Source of the DNA: Cryobacterium glucosi
Lineage (GTDB): Bacteria; Actinomycetota; Actinomycetes; Actinomycetales; Microbacteriaceae
Length of the DNA stretch: 64,000 bases
Assembly: GCF_004402235.1 (NCBI RefSeq)
Contig: NZ_SOFS01000015.1
Span: forward strand, 186,001-250,000
Direction: 5' to 3'
The notes beneath the pieces were generated by a model that was not told the DNA's origin, searched no databases, and worked only from the letters and a program-made list of their open reading frames with translations. Positions 1-8,575 of this stretch are shown here, piece after piece; position 1 is the stretch's first letter, and every line of letters starts with the position of its first letter. The translations under genes were made by a program, and so were the position numbers.

Positions 1-463
1 GCCCGAAATTCGCCTCGACCTTGGCATCGGATCCGACGGTGAGGTTCAGCCCGAAGCGCCCTCCGCTGAGCCGGTCGATCGACGCAGCGGCCCTGGCCGT
101 CGCGTATGGCTCGGAGTGGGCGGTCTCCACTGTTCCGACCAGACCGATCCGTCGCGTGATCGCCGCGAGGTAAGCCGCTGTGCTCATCGAGTCGACGCGG
201 GAGAGCAGGTGCGGGTCCGAGAACTCGAGCTCCGGATCCGTCGCGAGCCAGTCACCGAGGAACAGGTAGTCGAAGCCGGCCTTCTCCGCGGCGAGCGCGA
301 GGCGCTTGAGCGCGCGGGGATCGGTCGAAGGGTCGTTGTGCGCACCGGGATACCTCCAACCGGACGGGAAGGACCCCAGGGTGCGCACCATCGCACCGAG
401 CACGAGGTGGCCGTCGCGCTCCGACCAGTCGGCGTCGAACGCCGGGGAGGTGTGATTCGTCAT
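1..463 (-). CDS. LLM-class flavin monooxygenase, N-terminal part (runs off window)
   Basis: The reading frame starts at ATG 463 and stays open to the window edge, giving about 154 residues of the N-terminus. It reads as a luciferase-like (LLM) FMN-dependent monooxygenase: an early beta-strand with LVLGAMVRTLGSFPSGWR, then EKAGFDYLFLGDWLA, a substrate-lid region and ASIDRLSGGRFGLNLTVGSD, the usual order in the NtaA/SnaA/alkanesulfonate monooxygenase superfamily. Members oxidise organosulfur or amine compounds using reduced flavin supplied by a reductase. A TAGCGT hexamer lies 6 bases before the ATG, so the message is probably leaderless. Substrate unknown; it may belong functionally with the FAD protein and ABC transporter that follow. 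Confidence 0.85.
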   Translation of the reverse strand, partial: MTNHTSPAFDADWSERDGHLVLGAMVRTLGSFPSGWRYPGAHNDPSTDPRALKRLALAAEKAGFDYLFLGDWLATDPELEFSDPHLLSRVDSMSTAAYLAAITRRIGLVGTVETAHSEPYATARAAASIDRLSGGRFGLNLTVGSDAKVEANFG

Positions 464-469
464 GGGTCG

Positions 470-475
470 ACGCTA
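470..475 (-). promoter_or_regulatory. -10 element of leaderless LLM gene
   Basis: TAGCGT on the minus strand ends 6 bases before the ATG at 463. This is the TANNNT-N6-start pattern seen at many genes here; no Shine-Dalgarno sequence lies between. Confidence 0.5.
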
Positions 476-596
476 GGCCGGGTCGATTCGGGCCGGGGTC
501 CCGGCCGACACATCCCGTCGCGGACGGAAACATGTCGTAAAGAATGCGTGATCGCTGGCATTATCGCGCGCCAGTGCCTAGCGTCGACGGGTCGTG

Positions 597-670
597 ACGC
601 GACGGCAGGATTCGAACCTGCGATTACCGGAATATGAAACCGGTCCCTTCGTCCTCTCGGGCACGCCGCG
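597..670 (-). tRNA. tRNA with CAT anticodon (Met- or Ile2-like, atypical)
   Basis: The minus strand folds as a tRNA: acceptor arms CGCGGCG and CGTCGCG (one G-T pair), a 3-bp CCC/GGG D stem, an anticodon arm CCGGT-TTCATAT-TCCGG, a 5-base variable loop, and a perfect T arm GCAGG-TTCGAAT-CCTGC. The anticodon is CAT. Oddities are a T-T mismatch at the base of the anticodon loop (the alternative register gives ACCGG/CCGGT with a 9-base loop) and a discriminator T rather than the A usual for Met and Ile tRNAs. No 3' CCA is encoded. That it is a tRNA is clear; the charging identity is not. Confidence 0.85.
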
Positions 671-817
671 GTGCAATTCAGGTGGTGAGCTCGTCCTTTC
701 TGTCGAAGGGGGCGACGCCGTCATCAACGAGACGCAGGACATAGGGCGACGAGGTCGCAAGCAGAGTCTCATCGGCCGGCACCGGGCAACTCGCCAGGAA
801 CGCCCACAGCGCCCGGA

Positions 818-2953
818 TCATCGGGTGCTCGCGGCCAGGTCGGCCGGCAGCCGAGTGCGCCCCGGGTCGCCCACGAGGCTGTCGAGGTGGACCAGGAGCG
901 CCCTGGCGACCTTGTCGTTCTCGCGAAAGGAGATCGCATTCGTGCGCGGGCGGGAGAAGGCGCCGACGAACGGCGAGTTCGTGTACGGCCCGATGGCGAA
1001 TCGTCGCGGGTGGTGGTCTCCGTCCGGCGTCAGGACCCGGGTGTCGGCCTGGCGCACCGCGAGACGTCCCGTGCTCCCGGTGAAGCCGGCATCCGTCGCC
1101 TGCTCCTCGACACCGGCGCCGGAGTCGAGGAGCGACCTGAGCAGCGGGTTGTCGCTCGCGGAGACCACGGTGTCGGGAAGTCGCGCGTCGACGAGTGCGG
1201 TCGCCGTGACGACCCGGTCGAGGTTCGCGCTTCCGGCCCGGAACAGGCCCGTCACCTCGTCGGTCTCGACCCAGAGGTCGCCACCGAGGAATTCGACGAT
1301 GCCGGCTTCGGAGAGCGCGAGGAGTTCCTCGAGCCGGTGGCCAGGTGGACCGCTCGCGATGAAACTGAAGTAGCCGAGCCACCAGCCGTGGATGTCACGC
1401 ACCCGTGACTGCGCGCTCCATTTCGGTGAATCGATGATGTCCGAAAGCGCGAAGAGGCTCCGGAGCAGGGCGATGAACAGGGCGAAGGTCGCGCTGTGCT
1501 CCGGCGCGGTGCGGAGGGTGAGATCGCGGCGGATATAGTCGCGCAGGGCATCCTGGAGCTCGGCGACCGACTCGAACCGAAGGCCGTCGAGGGGACGGTC
1601 GAAGTCGGGCAGGAACAGCCGGTCGATCGGGTCGGTGACGGTTGACTCGACGAGGGCGCGGAAGCGTGCCGCATCCTGCTCGATGAGGAACGTGTCGGCA
1701 CCCCACTCGGTGAGCGGATGACTCGCCGCACGTTCCCCTGACCGTTCCGGCCGTGCGGCGGCGACCGGCAGCGCCCTCGGGTCGATCGCGTCGAAACGGT
1801 CGGAGAAGTCCGCCCAGGACGCGGACACCCGCTCGGGGTGTCCGGTGAACAGCTCCCGGTAGTATCCCCAGACCATTTCCTGCGCTATCAGTGGCCAGAC
1901 ATCGCTCGTGAAGTCGAGGCTCGAGCTGTCCCTGTCGAGGGCCGCGGCAACGTCGGGCGTGAAGAACCGGGGAACCGGTGGCTCCCCGACGATGGTCGAG
2001 CTGATCTTGGAGTGGTACGGCACTCCCCTGCGCGACCCGATCAGTACCCGGGGTTCGAGCCCGGACGGCGCGTAGTGCAGCCGCCCATCGGGCAGCCGGG
2101 TGAAGCGGCCGCCCCTGCCCTCGGTCAGGAGCACGGTGAGGTCCACCGCGGCCAGGCCGAAGCCGCGCACGATGACCCGCTCGCCTGGCTCGAGCGCGCT
2201 CGTGTCGGCATCCGCCGTGAAGGCGGGCGGCAGGTAGTAGCGGTCATGACGGCGGGCGAATTCGGTGAGGGCCGTGTGCTCTGGGGACGGGTCGGCACCG
2301 TTGTGACCGAGGGAGTAGAGCACGAGATCGACGTTCAGGGTGACCCCGGTCGAGAGGACCACGATCTGGCCGGCGGCGTCGTCGATGTCGTCGACCCGGA
2401 TGGCGGTGGCCCGGTGGGACTCGACGGTCACGTTCGGCCCCAGTGCGGCGGCGGCCTCCTCATGGAACCAGGCGAGATAGAGGCTCTGCAGGCGACGGGT
2501 CGGGAAGCTCGCCCCGGTGAGGCCGGCGATCTCGGCGGCGAGGACCGCATCGATCTCGCCGGCACCGTCCTTTCCGGCACCGTCCTTTCCGGCACCGTCG
2601 ATCGCGGGGATCTCGATCGTTCCGGCCCTGACGCCGGCGGCCCACTCGATCAGGGATGGTCCGGGCAGAATCGGGCCCTCGATGACCGACGTCTCGTCGG
2701 TGAACATCGTGACGTCCTCGGCGAGGGAATTCAGTTTGAGCAGCGGGGATTGGTCGTGCCGCCAGATCCGGCCGGCTCCGGGTGGGAACGGGTCGATCAC
2801 GTGCACGACCAGGGGCCGGTCCCTCCCCCACGTTTCGTCGAGGTTTGCCGCGAGGCGTTCGAGCACGCCGGATCCGCGGGGCCCGCCGCCGATGATCGCG
2901 ATGGCCGGGGCGCGGTCGGGTCCCGTGGGGTCAGTGCCTCTGGAGTCGCTCAT
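818..2953 (-). CDS. FAD/NAD(P)-binding protein, large
   Basis: A 711-residue protein starting at MSDSRGTD (ATG 2953; 39 further in-frame bases upstream are not needed). The N-terminus carries a Rossmann dinucleotide motif, AIAIIGGGPRGSGVLERLA, as in the PF13454-type FAD-NAD(P)-binding family found with amino-acid and sulfur oxidation genes. A later stretch, LYSLGHN, fits the second nucleotide-binding part. It is probably a flavoprotein oxidoreductase or N-hydroxylase-like enzyme in the cytoplasm; the substrate cannot be read from sequence. A 15-base tandem duplication inside the gene gives a GAGKD repeat around residue 125. Between the LLM gene and the transporter, it may act in the same pathway. 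Confidence 0.8.
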   Translation of the reverse strand: MSDSRGTDPTGPDRAPAIAIIGGGPRGSGVLERLAANLDETWGRDRPLVVHVIDPFPPGAGRIWRHDQSPLLKLNSLAEDVTMFTDETSVIEGPILPGPSLIEWAAGVRAGTIEIPAIDGAGKDGAGKDGAGEIDAVLAAEIAGLTGASFPTRRLQSLYLAWFHEEAAAALGPNVTVESHRATAIRVDDIDDAAGQIVVLSTGVTLNVDLVLYSLGHNGADPSPEHTALTEFARRHDRYYLPPAFTADADTSALEPGERVIVRGFGLAAVDLTVLLTEGRGGRFTRLPDGRLHYAPSGLEPRVLIGSRRGVPYHSKISSTIVGEPPVPRFFTPDVAAALDRDSSSLDFTSDVWPLIAQEMVWGYYRELFTGHPERVSASWADFSDRFDAIDPRALPVAAARPERSGERAASHPLTEWGADTFLIEQDAARFRALVESTVTDPIDRLFLPDFDRPLDGLRFESVAELQDALRDYIRRDLTLRTAPEHSATFALFIALLRSLFALSDIIDSPKWSAQSRVRDIHGWWLGYFSFIASGPPGHRLEELLALSEAGIVEFLGGDLWVETDEVTGLFRAGSANLDRVVTATALVDARLPDTVVSASDNPLLRSLLDSGAGVEEQATDAGFTGSTGRLAVRQADTRVLTPDGDHHPRRFAIGPYTNSPFVGAFSRPRTNAISFRENDKVARALLVHLDSLVGDPGRTRLPADLAASTR
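2561..2599 (-). repeat. 15-bp in-frame tandem repeat (2.6 copies)
   Basis: The unit GGCACCGTCCTTTCC occurs at 2561-2575 and 2576-2590, followed by a 9-base partial copy. It lies inside the FAD-protein gene and encodes repeated GAGKD; 15 is a multiple of 3, so copy-number change would keep the frame. Confidence 0.8.
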
Positions 2954-3142
2954 GACACAAGAGTCGTCTCGACGGCGACAAATCCCGCCCAATGTGTCGC
3001 GCCGTGACGAGGTGACGAATTGTGAAGCGGATGCGTTGGCGCCGCTTCGGAGACCCCCTTAGGTTTCAACTCCAGCGGGGTCGTCCCGCTTCCTGGCTCC
3101 CCATCGCTTCCCACCGCCACCCACGAGAAAGGCAGGCACCCC

Positions 3143-3757
3143 GTGAGCATCGAATTTGCCGGCACCACCACCACGCGAGACACCTTCGTCTACGTCGCCG
3201 CCGACGACCCGCTCGCCCAGCCGCTGCTGACGGACCTCGCCGCGGAGTACCACTCCCGGTACGGCTCATACTTCGGCGAGAGTGCTTCCACCGAGATCTC
3301 CCGGTACCCGGTCGACGCCTTCGCGGCGCCCGACGGAGCCTTCGTCGTGCTGGTGCGCGACGGCATCCCGATCGCCGGTGGCGCGTTCAAACGGTTCGAC
3401 GAGCGCACCGCAGAGCTCAAGCGCATCTGGACCGCCGCGACCCATCGGCGTCAGGGCCTGGCCCGGCTCGTCGTCGCCGAACTCGAAGCCGAGTCCGCCA
3501 GGCGCGGCTACGACCGGGTGTTCCTGACGACAGGCCCCCGCCAGCCCGAAGCGAAGAACCTCTACCTCGTCACCGGCTACACGCCGCTCTTCGACACCGC
3601 GCTCACCCCCGACGAGGTGGTCATCCACGCCTTCGCGAAGAGCCTCGACGCCCAGGAACTCGACGTTGCCGGCATCACGGCGGCGCACTATGCAGCCATC
3701 CGGCGTGAACACGCTGACAACCCGCGCTTCGTCGCACTGATCCCCGAAAGCGACTGA
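3143..3757 (+). CDS. GNAT-family N-acetyltransferase
   Basis: A 204-residue protein with GTG start 3143 behind GAGAAAGGCAGG. The GNAT acetyl-CoA site is visible as AELKRIWTAATHRRQGLARLV (the R/Q-x-x-G-x-A loop) and an ExAKNLYLVTGY segment near the C-terminus. It transfers an acetyl group to an amine, substrate unknown. It ends 4 bases before the ABC permease gene, so both are almost certainly one operon. In Bacillus SnaA-type systems, an acetyltransferase sits with a cystine-type transporter and LLM monooxygenases for S-modified cysteine salvage; the same logic may hold here, but that is inference. Confidence 0.88.
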   Translation: MSIEFAGTTTTRDTFVYVAADDPLAQPLLTDLAAEYHSRYGSYFGESASTEISRYPVDAFAAPDGAFVVLVRDGIPIAGGAFKRFDERTAELKRIWTAATHRRQGLARLVVAELEAESARRGYDRVFLTTGPRQPEAKNLYLVTGYTPLFDTALTPDEVVIHAFAKSLDAQELDVAGITAAHYAAIRREHADNPRFVALIPESD

Positions 3758-3761
3758 GACC

Positions 3762-4814
3762 ATGACGGACACCGTGAAGGAACACCGGTCGGCGGCGCCG
3801 ACCGAGGACTCGTCCGCTTCTCGCCGAGACGTGAACCAGGTCGTGAACCGGAATTCGCCCGATTTCGCCGCCCTCAAGGTCGTGCACACCCGCCACGTTG
3901 TGCGCTGGATCTTCGGCGCCCTCGTGCTCTTCGTCGTGCTGCAGTTCCTCTGGAGCCTCGCCACGAACGACAAATACGGCTGGCCGATCTTCGCGACCTA
4001 CTTCTTCGCACCGGCGATTATCAAGGGCATCCAGCTGACACTCGCCCTCACGGTCGTCTCCGGGACGATCGGGTTCGTCCTCGGCACACTGCTCGCCCTC
4101 GCCCGGCTGTCGAAGTCGCCGATCCTGAACAGCGTGTCCTGGTCGTTCATCTGGTTCTTCCGCTCGGTTCCGCTGCTCGTCCAGTTGCTCGTCTGGTACA
4201 ACCTCGGCTACCTGTACCCGCGCCTCGGGCTCGGCGTCCCGTTCACCGACAACTACTTCTGGAGCTTCGACACCGTGACCCTGGTCAGCCAGTTCGCTGC
4301 CGCGGTGCTCGGACTCTCGCTCAACCAGGCGGCGTACTCCGCCGAGATCATCCGCGGCGGCATCCTCTCGGTCGACCAGGGCCAGCTGGAAGCCGCTGCC
4401 GCCCTCGGACTCCCCCGGCACGTACGGGTGTTGCGGATCATCCTGCCGCAGGCCGCCCGGGCGATTCTCCCGAACGCCTTCAACGAGATCATCGGCCTGA
4501 TCAAGGGCACCTCGATCGTGTCGGTCATCGCCCTCGGCGAACTCTTCTACGTAACCCAGGTGATCTACAACCGCAACCAGCAGGTGATCCCGCTGCTGCT
4601 GGTCTCGGTGGTCTGGTACATCATCTTCACCACCGTGCTGAGCGTCGCCCAGTTCTATGTGGAGCGCCACTTCGCCAGAGGTGCCCTCAGAGTGGTTCCG
4701 CCGACGCCCATCCAGGCGGCACGCGGCTGGGTGAAGACCCAATGGGCGCGGCTCGACGAGAAACCCGAAACACCCGAAGCACCCACCACCCGGATCGGCG
4801 GAAACGGATCATGA
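3762..4814 (+). CDS. Polar amino-acid ABC transporter permease
   Basis: A 350-residue His/Glu/Gln/Arg-type permease with a long cytoplasmic N-terminus (about 45 residues) before the first membrane helix. The binding-protein-dependent transport loop is clear: EIIRGGILSVDQGQLEAAAALGLPRHVRVLRIILPQA, the EAA motif that docks on the ATPase, followed by NEIIGLIKGTSIVSVIALGEL. It forms the membrane channel with the ATPase gene, which overlaps its stop by ATGA, and with the binding protein downstream. Cargo is likely a polar or sulfur-containing amino acid. Confidence 0.92.
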   Translation: MTDTVKEHRSAAPTEDSSASRRDVNQVVNRNSPDFAALKVVHTRHVVRWIFGALVLFVVLQFLWSLATNDKYGWPIFATYFFAPAIIKGIQLTLALTVVSGTIGFVLGTLLALARLSKSPILNSVSWSFIWFFRSVPLLVQLLVWYNLGYLYPRLGLGVPFTDNYFWSFDTVTLVSQFAAAVLGLSLNQAAYSAEIIRGGILSVDQGQLEAAAALGLPRHVRVLRIILPQAARAILPNAFNEIIGLIKGTSIVSVIALGELFYVTQVIYNRNQQVIPLLLVSVVWYIIFTTVLSVAQFYVERHFARGALRVVPPTPIQAARGWVKTQWARLDEKPETPEAPTTRIGGNGS

Positions 4815-5620
4815 GCATCGCAGTAACCCAGGCCTCCGGCACGCTGACCGCACCGGCGACCCGCGGCCTCGTCGAAATTCGCGGCGTCTCCAAGAGCTAC
4901 GCCGGCCACGAAGTCCTGCACGACGTGAACCTGACCGTGCAGCCCGGGGAGGTCGTCGCGATCCTCGGGCCGTCGGGGTCCGGCAAGTCCACCCTGCTCC
5001 GCACAATCAACCACCTCGAGAGCGTCGACAGGGGCTGGGTCACCGTGGACGGCGAGCTCATCGGGTACGAGCAGCGCGGTGACCGGCTCTTCGAGCTGAA
5101 GGAACGCGAGATCCTGAAGCGGCGCACCAACGTTGGCGTCGTCTTCCAGAATTTCAACCTCTTCCCGCACCTCACGGCCGCAGAGAACATCGCCGTCGCT
5201 CCCGTCGCTCTCGGGCGCCTGGGCAAGTCGGATGCCCGCGAACTCGCCCTCGGACTCCTCGCGAAGGTGGGCCTCGCCGACAAGCCGGACGCCTATCCCC
5301 GCCAACTCTCCGGCGGCCAGCAGCAGCGCGTCGCGATAGCGCGGGCCCTGGCCCTGCAGCCCAAGGTGCTGCTCTTCGACGAACCGACATCGGCGCTCGA
5401 TCCCGAGCTCGTCGGAGAGGTCCTGGACGTGATCCGGGACCTGGCCAAACTCGGCACGACGCTCATCATCGTGACCCACGAGATCAGATTCGCCCGCGAG
5501 GTCGCCGACCGGATCGTGTTCATCGACGCCGGGCACGTCCTCGAAGTCGGTCCCCCCGAGCAGGTCTTCGGTTCGCCGAAGCACCCGCGCACCAAAGAAT
5601 TCCTGGGTCGCGTGCTCTAA
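4811..5620 (+). CDS. Polar amino-acid ABC transporter ATPase
   Basis: A 269-residue ABC ATPase starting at ATG 4811, which overlaps the permease stop. Visible are the Walker [10 protein letters not shown], the Q loop [13 protein letters not shown], the signature [15 protein letters not shown], Walker [15 protein letters not shown] and the switch histidine in VTHE. This is the GlnQ/HisP subgroup of amino-acid importers. It powers the permease encoded just upstream, and the binding protein follows after 81 bases. Confidence 0.95.
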   Translation: MSIAVTQASGTLTAPATRGLVEIRGVSKSYAGHEVLHDVNLTVQPGEVVAILGPSGSGKSTLLRTINHLESVDRGWVTVDGELIGYEQRGDRLFELKEREILKRRTNVGVVFQNFNLFPHLTAAENIAVAPVALGRLGKSDARELALGLLAKVGLADKPDAYPRQLSGGQQQRVAIARALALQPKVLLFDEPTSALDPELVGEVLDVIRDLAKLGTTLIIVTHEIRFAREVADRIVFIDAGHVLEVGPPEQVFGSPKHPRTKEFLGRVL

Positions 5621-5701
5621 ACGCGTTCCGGGCCAACCAGCCACCACCCACCCTGCGCAGCAGCATTCACAAACAGAACCCCACAGAAATAGAGGCACAC
5701 A

Positions 5702-6709
5702 ATGGCAATTAAGAAGAAAACCGCGGTCATCATCGGAGGCATCGCCGCCGTTGCTCTCGTCGCAGGCGGCATCACCGCGGCCGTCCTGGCCGGCACCGGC
5801 AACAGCTCGGCCCAGGCCGCAGGCGCGGCCTCTCCCTCGGCGTCCGCCGCACCTGTGACGTTCAACCTCGGCCCGAAGCAGGACCGGATCCGTCTCGACA
5901 AGGTGCCCGAGGCCATCGCGGCCATCAAGAAGAGCGGTTTCACCCCGATCGAGGCCGGCAAGCTCACGGTCGTCGTCAGCCCGTACGTCGCTCCCCTTGG
6001 CCTGTTCGCGACCGACGACACGACCCTGATCGGCAACGAAACCGACATCGCCCAGCTCATCGCCGATGGTCTCGGCCTCGAGCTCAACCTGCAGCCGGCA
6101 GCGTGGGCGGACTGGCCCCTCGGCATCCAGTCCGGCAAGTACGACCTGATCACGTCCAACGTCACCGTGACCGAGGCCCGCAAGGACCTCTACGACTTCG
6201 CGAGCTACCGCGAGGACCTCCTCGGCTTCTACGTGAAGAGCGACTCGAAGATCTCGTCCATCAAGGAAGCCAAGGACGTCGCCGGCCTCAAGGTCATCGT
6301 CGGCTCCGGGACCAACCAGGAGAAGATCCTCCAGGGCTGGGACAAGGAGAACATCGCCAAGGGCCTCGCCCCCGTCGAGTACCAGTACTTCGACGACACC
6401 GCAGCCGCGAACCTCGCCCTGCAGTCCGGGCGCGCCGATGCCAACTTCGGACCGAACGCGACCTCTGCCTACGCAGCAGCCCAGAACGGTGAGACCAGGC
6501 TCGTCGGCACCTTCAACGGCGGCTACCCGGCGCACGCCAACATCGCTGCGGGCACCAAGAAGGGCAACGGCCTCATCGAGGGCGTCAGCATCGTGCTCAA
6601 CAAGGCGATCACGGGCGGTCAATACGGCGACGTTCTCGCCCGCTGGGGCCTCACGTCCGAGGGCGTCACCGAGTCCCTCGTGAACCCGGCAGGACTCCCG
6701 CGCGAGTAG
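5702..6709 (+). CDS. Extracellular amino-acid-binding protein of ABC importer
   Basis: A 335-residue family-3 solute-binding protein. The N-terminus MAIKKK is followed by a hydrophobic helix (residues 7-31); there is no cysteine and so no lipobox, which means it is secreted or held by an uncleaved helix, unlike most Gram-positive binding proteins. Family features include LIADGLGLELNLQPAAW, YDLITSNVTVTEARKDLYDFASY, VGSGTNQEKIL and ALQSGRADANFGP. It captures a polar amino acid for the permease and ATPase upstream. A strong terminator follows directly. Confidence 0.9.
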   Translation: MAIKKKTAVIIGGIAAVALVAGGITAAVLAGTGNSSAQAAGAASPSASAAPVTFNLGPKQDRIRLDKVPEAIAAIKKSGFTPIEAGKLTVVVSPYVAPLGLFATDDTTLIGNETDIAQLIADGLGLELNLQPAAWADWPLGIQSGKYDLITSNVTVTEARKDLYDFASYREDLLGFYVKSDSKISSIKEAKDVAGLKVIVGSGTNQEKILQGWDKENIAKGLAPVEYQYFDDTAAANLALQSGRADANFGPNATSAYAAAQNGETRLVGTFNGGYPAHANIAAGTKKGNGLIEGVSIVLNKAITGGQYGDVLARWGLTSEGVTESLVNPAGLPRE

Positions 6710-6731
6710 CGCGAGTAGCCACCACTCAGTG

Positions 6732-6783
6732 ACCGGAAGAGCCGGGTCGGGAGAGACACTTCTCCCGGCCCGGCTCTTCCGGT
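6732..6783 (+). terminator. Strong hairpin terminator after ABC operon
   Basis: Arms ACCGGAAGAGCCGGG and CCCGGCTCTTCCGGT are perfect complements, with an inner TCGGGAGA/TCTCCCG pairing and a short loop. It closes the transporter operon 23 bases after the binding-protein stop. Confidence 0.85.
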
Positions 6784-6813
6784 TTCACGCCTGTCTCCTG
6801 CCCGCCCCCTGCC

Positions 6814-6819
6814 TAGGAT
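6814..6819 (+). promoter_or_regulatory. -10 element of leaderless hydrolase gene
   Basis: TAGGAT followed by 6 bases and then ATG 6826. No ribosome-binding site is present, which supports a leaderless transcript. Confidence 0.5.
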
Positions 6820-6825
6820 GTCTCC

Positions 6826-7668
6826 ATGGTGTTCATTCAGGACCTGCACCTTCGCGACGGTCGCACGCTCCGCGTGCACGACAGCGCCGCCGACCACGAA
6901 CTCGACTCGGCCTTCACCGTGCTCTGGCAGCACGGTTCACCCCAGACGGGAGCCCTGCTCGAGCCGTTGCTGTCCGCGGCGGCCGCTCGCGGCATCCGTC
7001 TCATCTCGTATGGCCGGCCCGGCTACGGCGGTTCGTCTGCGCTGCCGGGTCGTGACGTGGCCGCCGCGGCCACCGACGTCGAACAGCTTGCCGACGCGCT
7101 CGGCATCGCCCGATTCGCCGTCATGGGCGCGTCCGGCGGCGGTCCGCACGCCCTCGCTTGCGCCGCCCTGCTGCCGGAGCGAGTCTCGGCAGTGGGCTGC
7201 CTCGCGAGTCTGGCCCCGCTCGACGCCGACGGTATCGACTGGTTCGCCGGCATGGCCACGGACGGAGCCTCCCTCCGCGCGGCACTGCTCGGTCGCGCGG
7301 AGCGCACAACGTACGAGGAAACCGTGGACTTCGACCCGGACAGCTTCATCGAGGCGGACTACGACGCACTGGCGGGCCCGTGGGCCTCCCTGGGCACCGA
7401 TGTCGGCCTGGCTTCGGAAGCGGGGCCGGAGGGCCTGATCGATGATGATCTCGCCTTCGTGGCCCCGTGGGGCTTCCCCGTTTCCGCGGTCTCCGCCCCG
7501 GTCCTGCTCCTCCAGGGCGTCAGGTATCGGGTGGTCCCGCCATCTCACGCCGACTGGCTGAGTCGGCGCCTTCCCCGAGCCGAGCTCCGGCTGCGCCCCG
7601 ACGACGGCCACATTTCCGTGCTCGAGGCGTGTCCAGCGGTCATGGACTGGTTGTACGCGCGGCCGTGA
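6826..7668 (+). CDS. Alpha/beta hydrolase
   Basis: A 280-residue alpha/beta-fold hydrolase. The HGSP oxyanion region is followed by a nucleophile elbow GASGGG (Ser about residue 104), and DDGHISV near the C-terminus supplies the catalytic His. YGRPGYGGS is the usual strand-4 loop of epoxide-hydrolase/haloperoxidase-like members. Substrate unknown. The last 29 bases overlap the convergent hydrolase gene on the other strand, so no terminator separates them. Confidence 0.88.
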   Translation: MVFIQDLHLRDGRTLRVHDSAADHELDSAFTVLWQHGSPQTGALLEPLLSAAAARGIRLISYGRPGYGGSSALPGRDVAAAATDVEQLADALGIARFAVMGASGGGPHALACAALLPERVSAVGCLASLAPLDADGIDWFAGMATDGASLRAALLGRAERTTYEETVDFDPDSFIEADYDALAGPWASLGTDVGLASEAGPEGLIDDDLAFVAPWGFPVSAVSAPVLLLQGVRYRVVPPSHADWLSRRLPRAELRLRPDDGHISVLEACPAVMDWLYARP

Positions 7669-8440
7669 ACGCGGCCCCGAGCGCCTCGGCAATCACGCGA
7701 TCCGCCGAGTCCCGGTGAATCGAATGCCCTGCGCCCGCAACGAACGCGTAGCTGAGGTTCGCGTGCCGGGCTGCGAGGCGCTCGCCCTGTTCGGGAAGCA
7801 CCGATGCGCTGCCCGACGCGGGGTCCGCGCCGAGGAGCCTGACCGGCACCCGGACGTCGTCGAGGTGCGGTTCGAGATCCCAGGGGCTGGTGTCGCTCAG
7901 CACGCGCTCGACCGTGAACGGGCTGACCACACGTGCGGCCTCCACCTTCTGGTGCGCGTCTTCCGCGTGCCAGCCCGGGTTCTGGCTGAGTATTCCCGCC
8001 GTTGTCGGATCGGTGATCTCCGCGATCGTTTCGGCGAGGAGCGGTGCGACCGAGTCCGGTCCGAGGGTGAGCGGTGGGTCGAGAAGCAAAACGCTCCGAG
8101 TCCAGTCGTCGCTGCCCGCCGCGGCGAGGAGCGCGACAGCGCCGCCGAGCGAGTGCCCGATGACCAGGTCCCACGGCTTCCCCGGCGCCAGGCGGAGCCG
8201 CAGCGTGTCGGCGACGAATCCCTCCAGCGGATACGAGGTCGTGCGCGGGGCCCGACCATGGCCACGCTGGTCGGGAGCGACCACGAACCATCCCTCCGCA
8301 GCGAGTCCGCTCGCGACTCGCCACCAGACCGCTCCCGCGGACGTGAGTCCGTGAAGCAGCAGCACGCTCCGCGACGCGGCGGGATCGCCCCAGGTCAGCA
8401 CGGGCAATTCGACGGAGATTCCGGTATATGTGGCGGTCAC
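7640..8440 (-). CDS. Alpha/beta hydrolase
   Basis: A 266-residue hydrolase starting at GTG 8440, preceded by AAGGAC at Shine-Dalgarno distance. It shows LLLHGLTSAGAVWW, DQRGHGRA, the nucleophile elbow GHSLGG, an acid strand VRLLGADPASG and GAGHSIHRD for the catalytic His. This arrangement is that of menH/lipase-type alpha/beta hydrolases; the substrate cannot be named. It is transcribed away from the isochorismatase-like gene, sharing a 135-base divergent intergenic region. Confidence 0.88.
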   Translation of the reverse strand: MTATYTGISVELPVLTWGDPAASRSVLLLHGLTSAGAVWWRVASGLAAEGWFVVAPDQRGHGRAPRTTSYPLEGFVADTLRLRLAPGKPWDLVIGHSLGGAVALLAAAGSDDWTRSVLLLDPPLTLGPDSVAPLLAETIAEITDPTTAGILSQNPGWHAEDAHQKVEAARVVSPFTVERVLSDTSPWDLEPHLDDVRVPVRLLGADPASGSASVLPEQGERLAARHANLSYAFVAGAGHSIHRDSADRVIAEALGAAFTAARTTSP

Positions 8441-8575
8441 GATGTCCTTGCGGGATCGGAAATGAAACGGGGAGGATGGAGCCGAGAATACGGCAGCGCC
8501 GTGACACTGCAAATCCGGCCCGTAACAATTAGAGTCGTGTGGGGGAATCGGCACAGGAAACGAAGCGGAGCAGGT

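Noticed and set aside
578-772. 64-residue open frame on the minus strand over the tRNA
   Set aside because: Its translation is the usual spurious reading through a tRNA gene (GVPERTKG...RRFESC).
3000-3142. Possible riboswitch before the GNAT gene
   Set aside because: No SAM, cobalamin, T-box or other riboswitch core motif could be recognised.
4655-6622. 655-residue open frame antisense to the ABC transporter genes
   Set aside because: Asp/Gly/Glu/Val composition typical of GC-rich antisense frames; the opposite strand holds three clear ABC genes.
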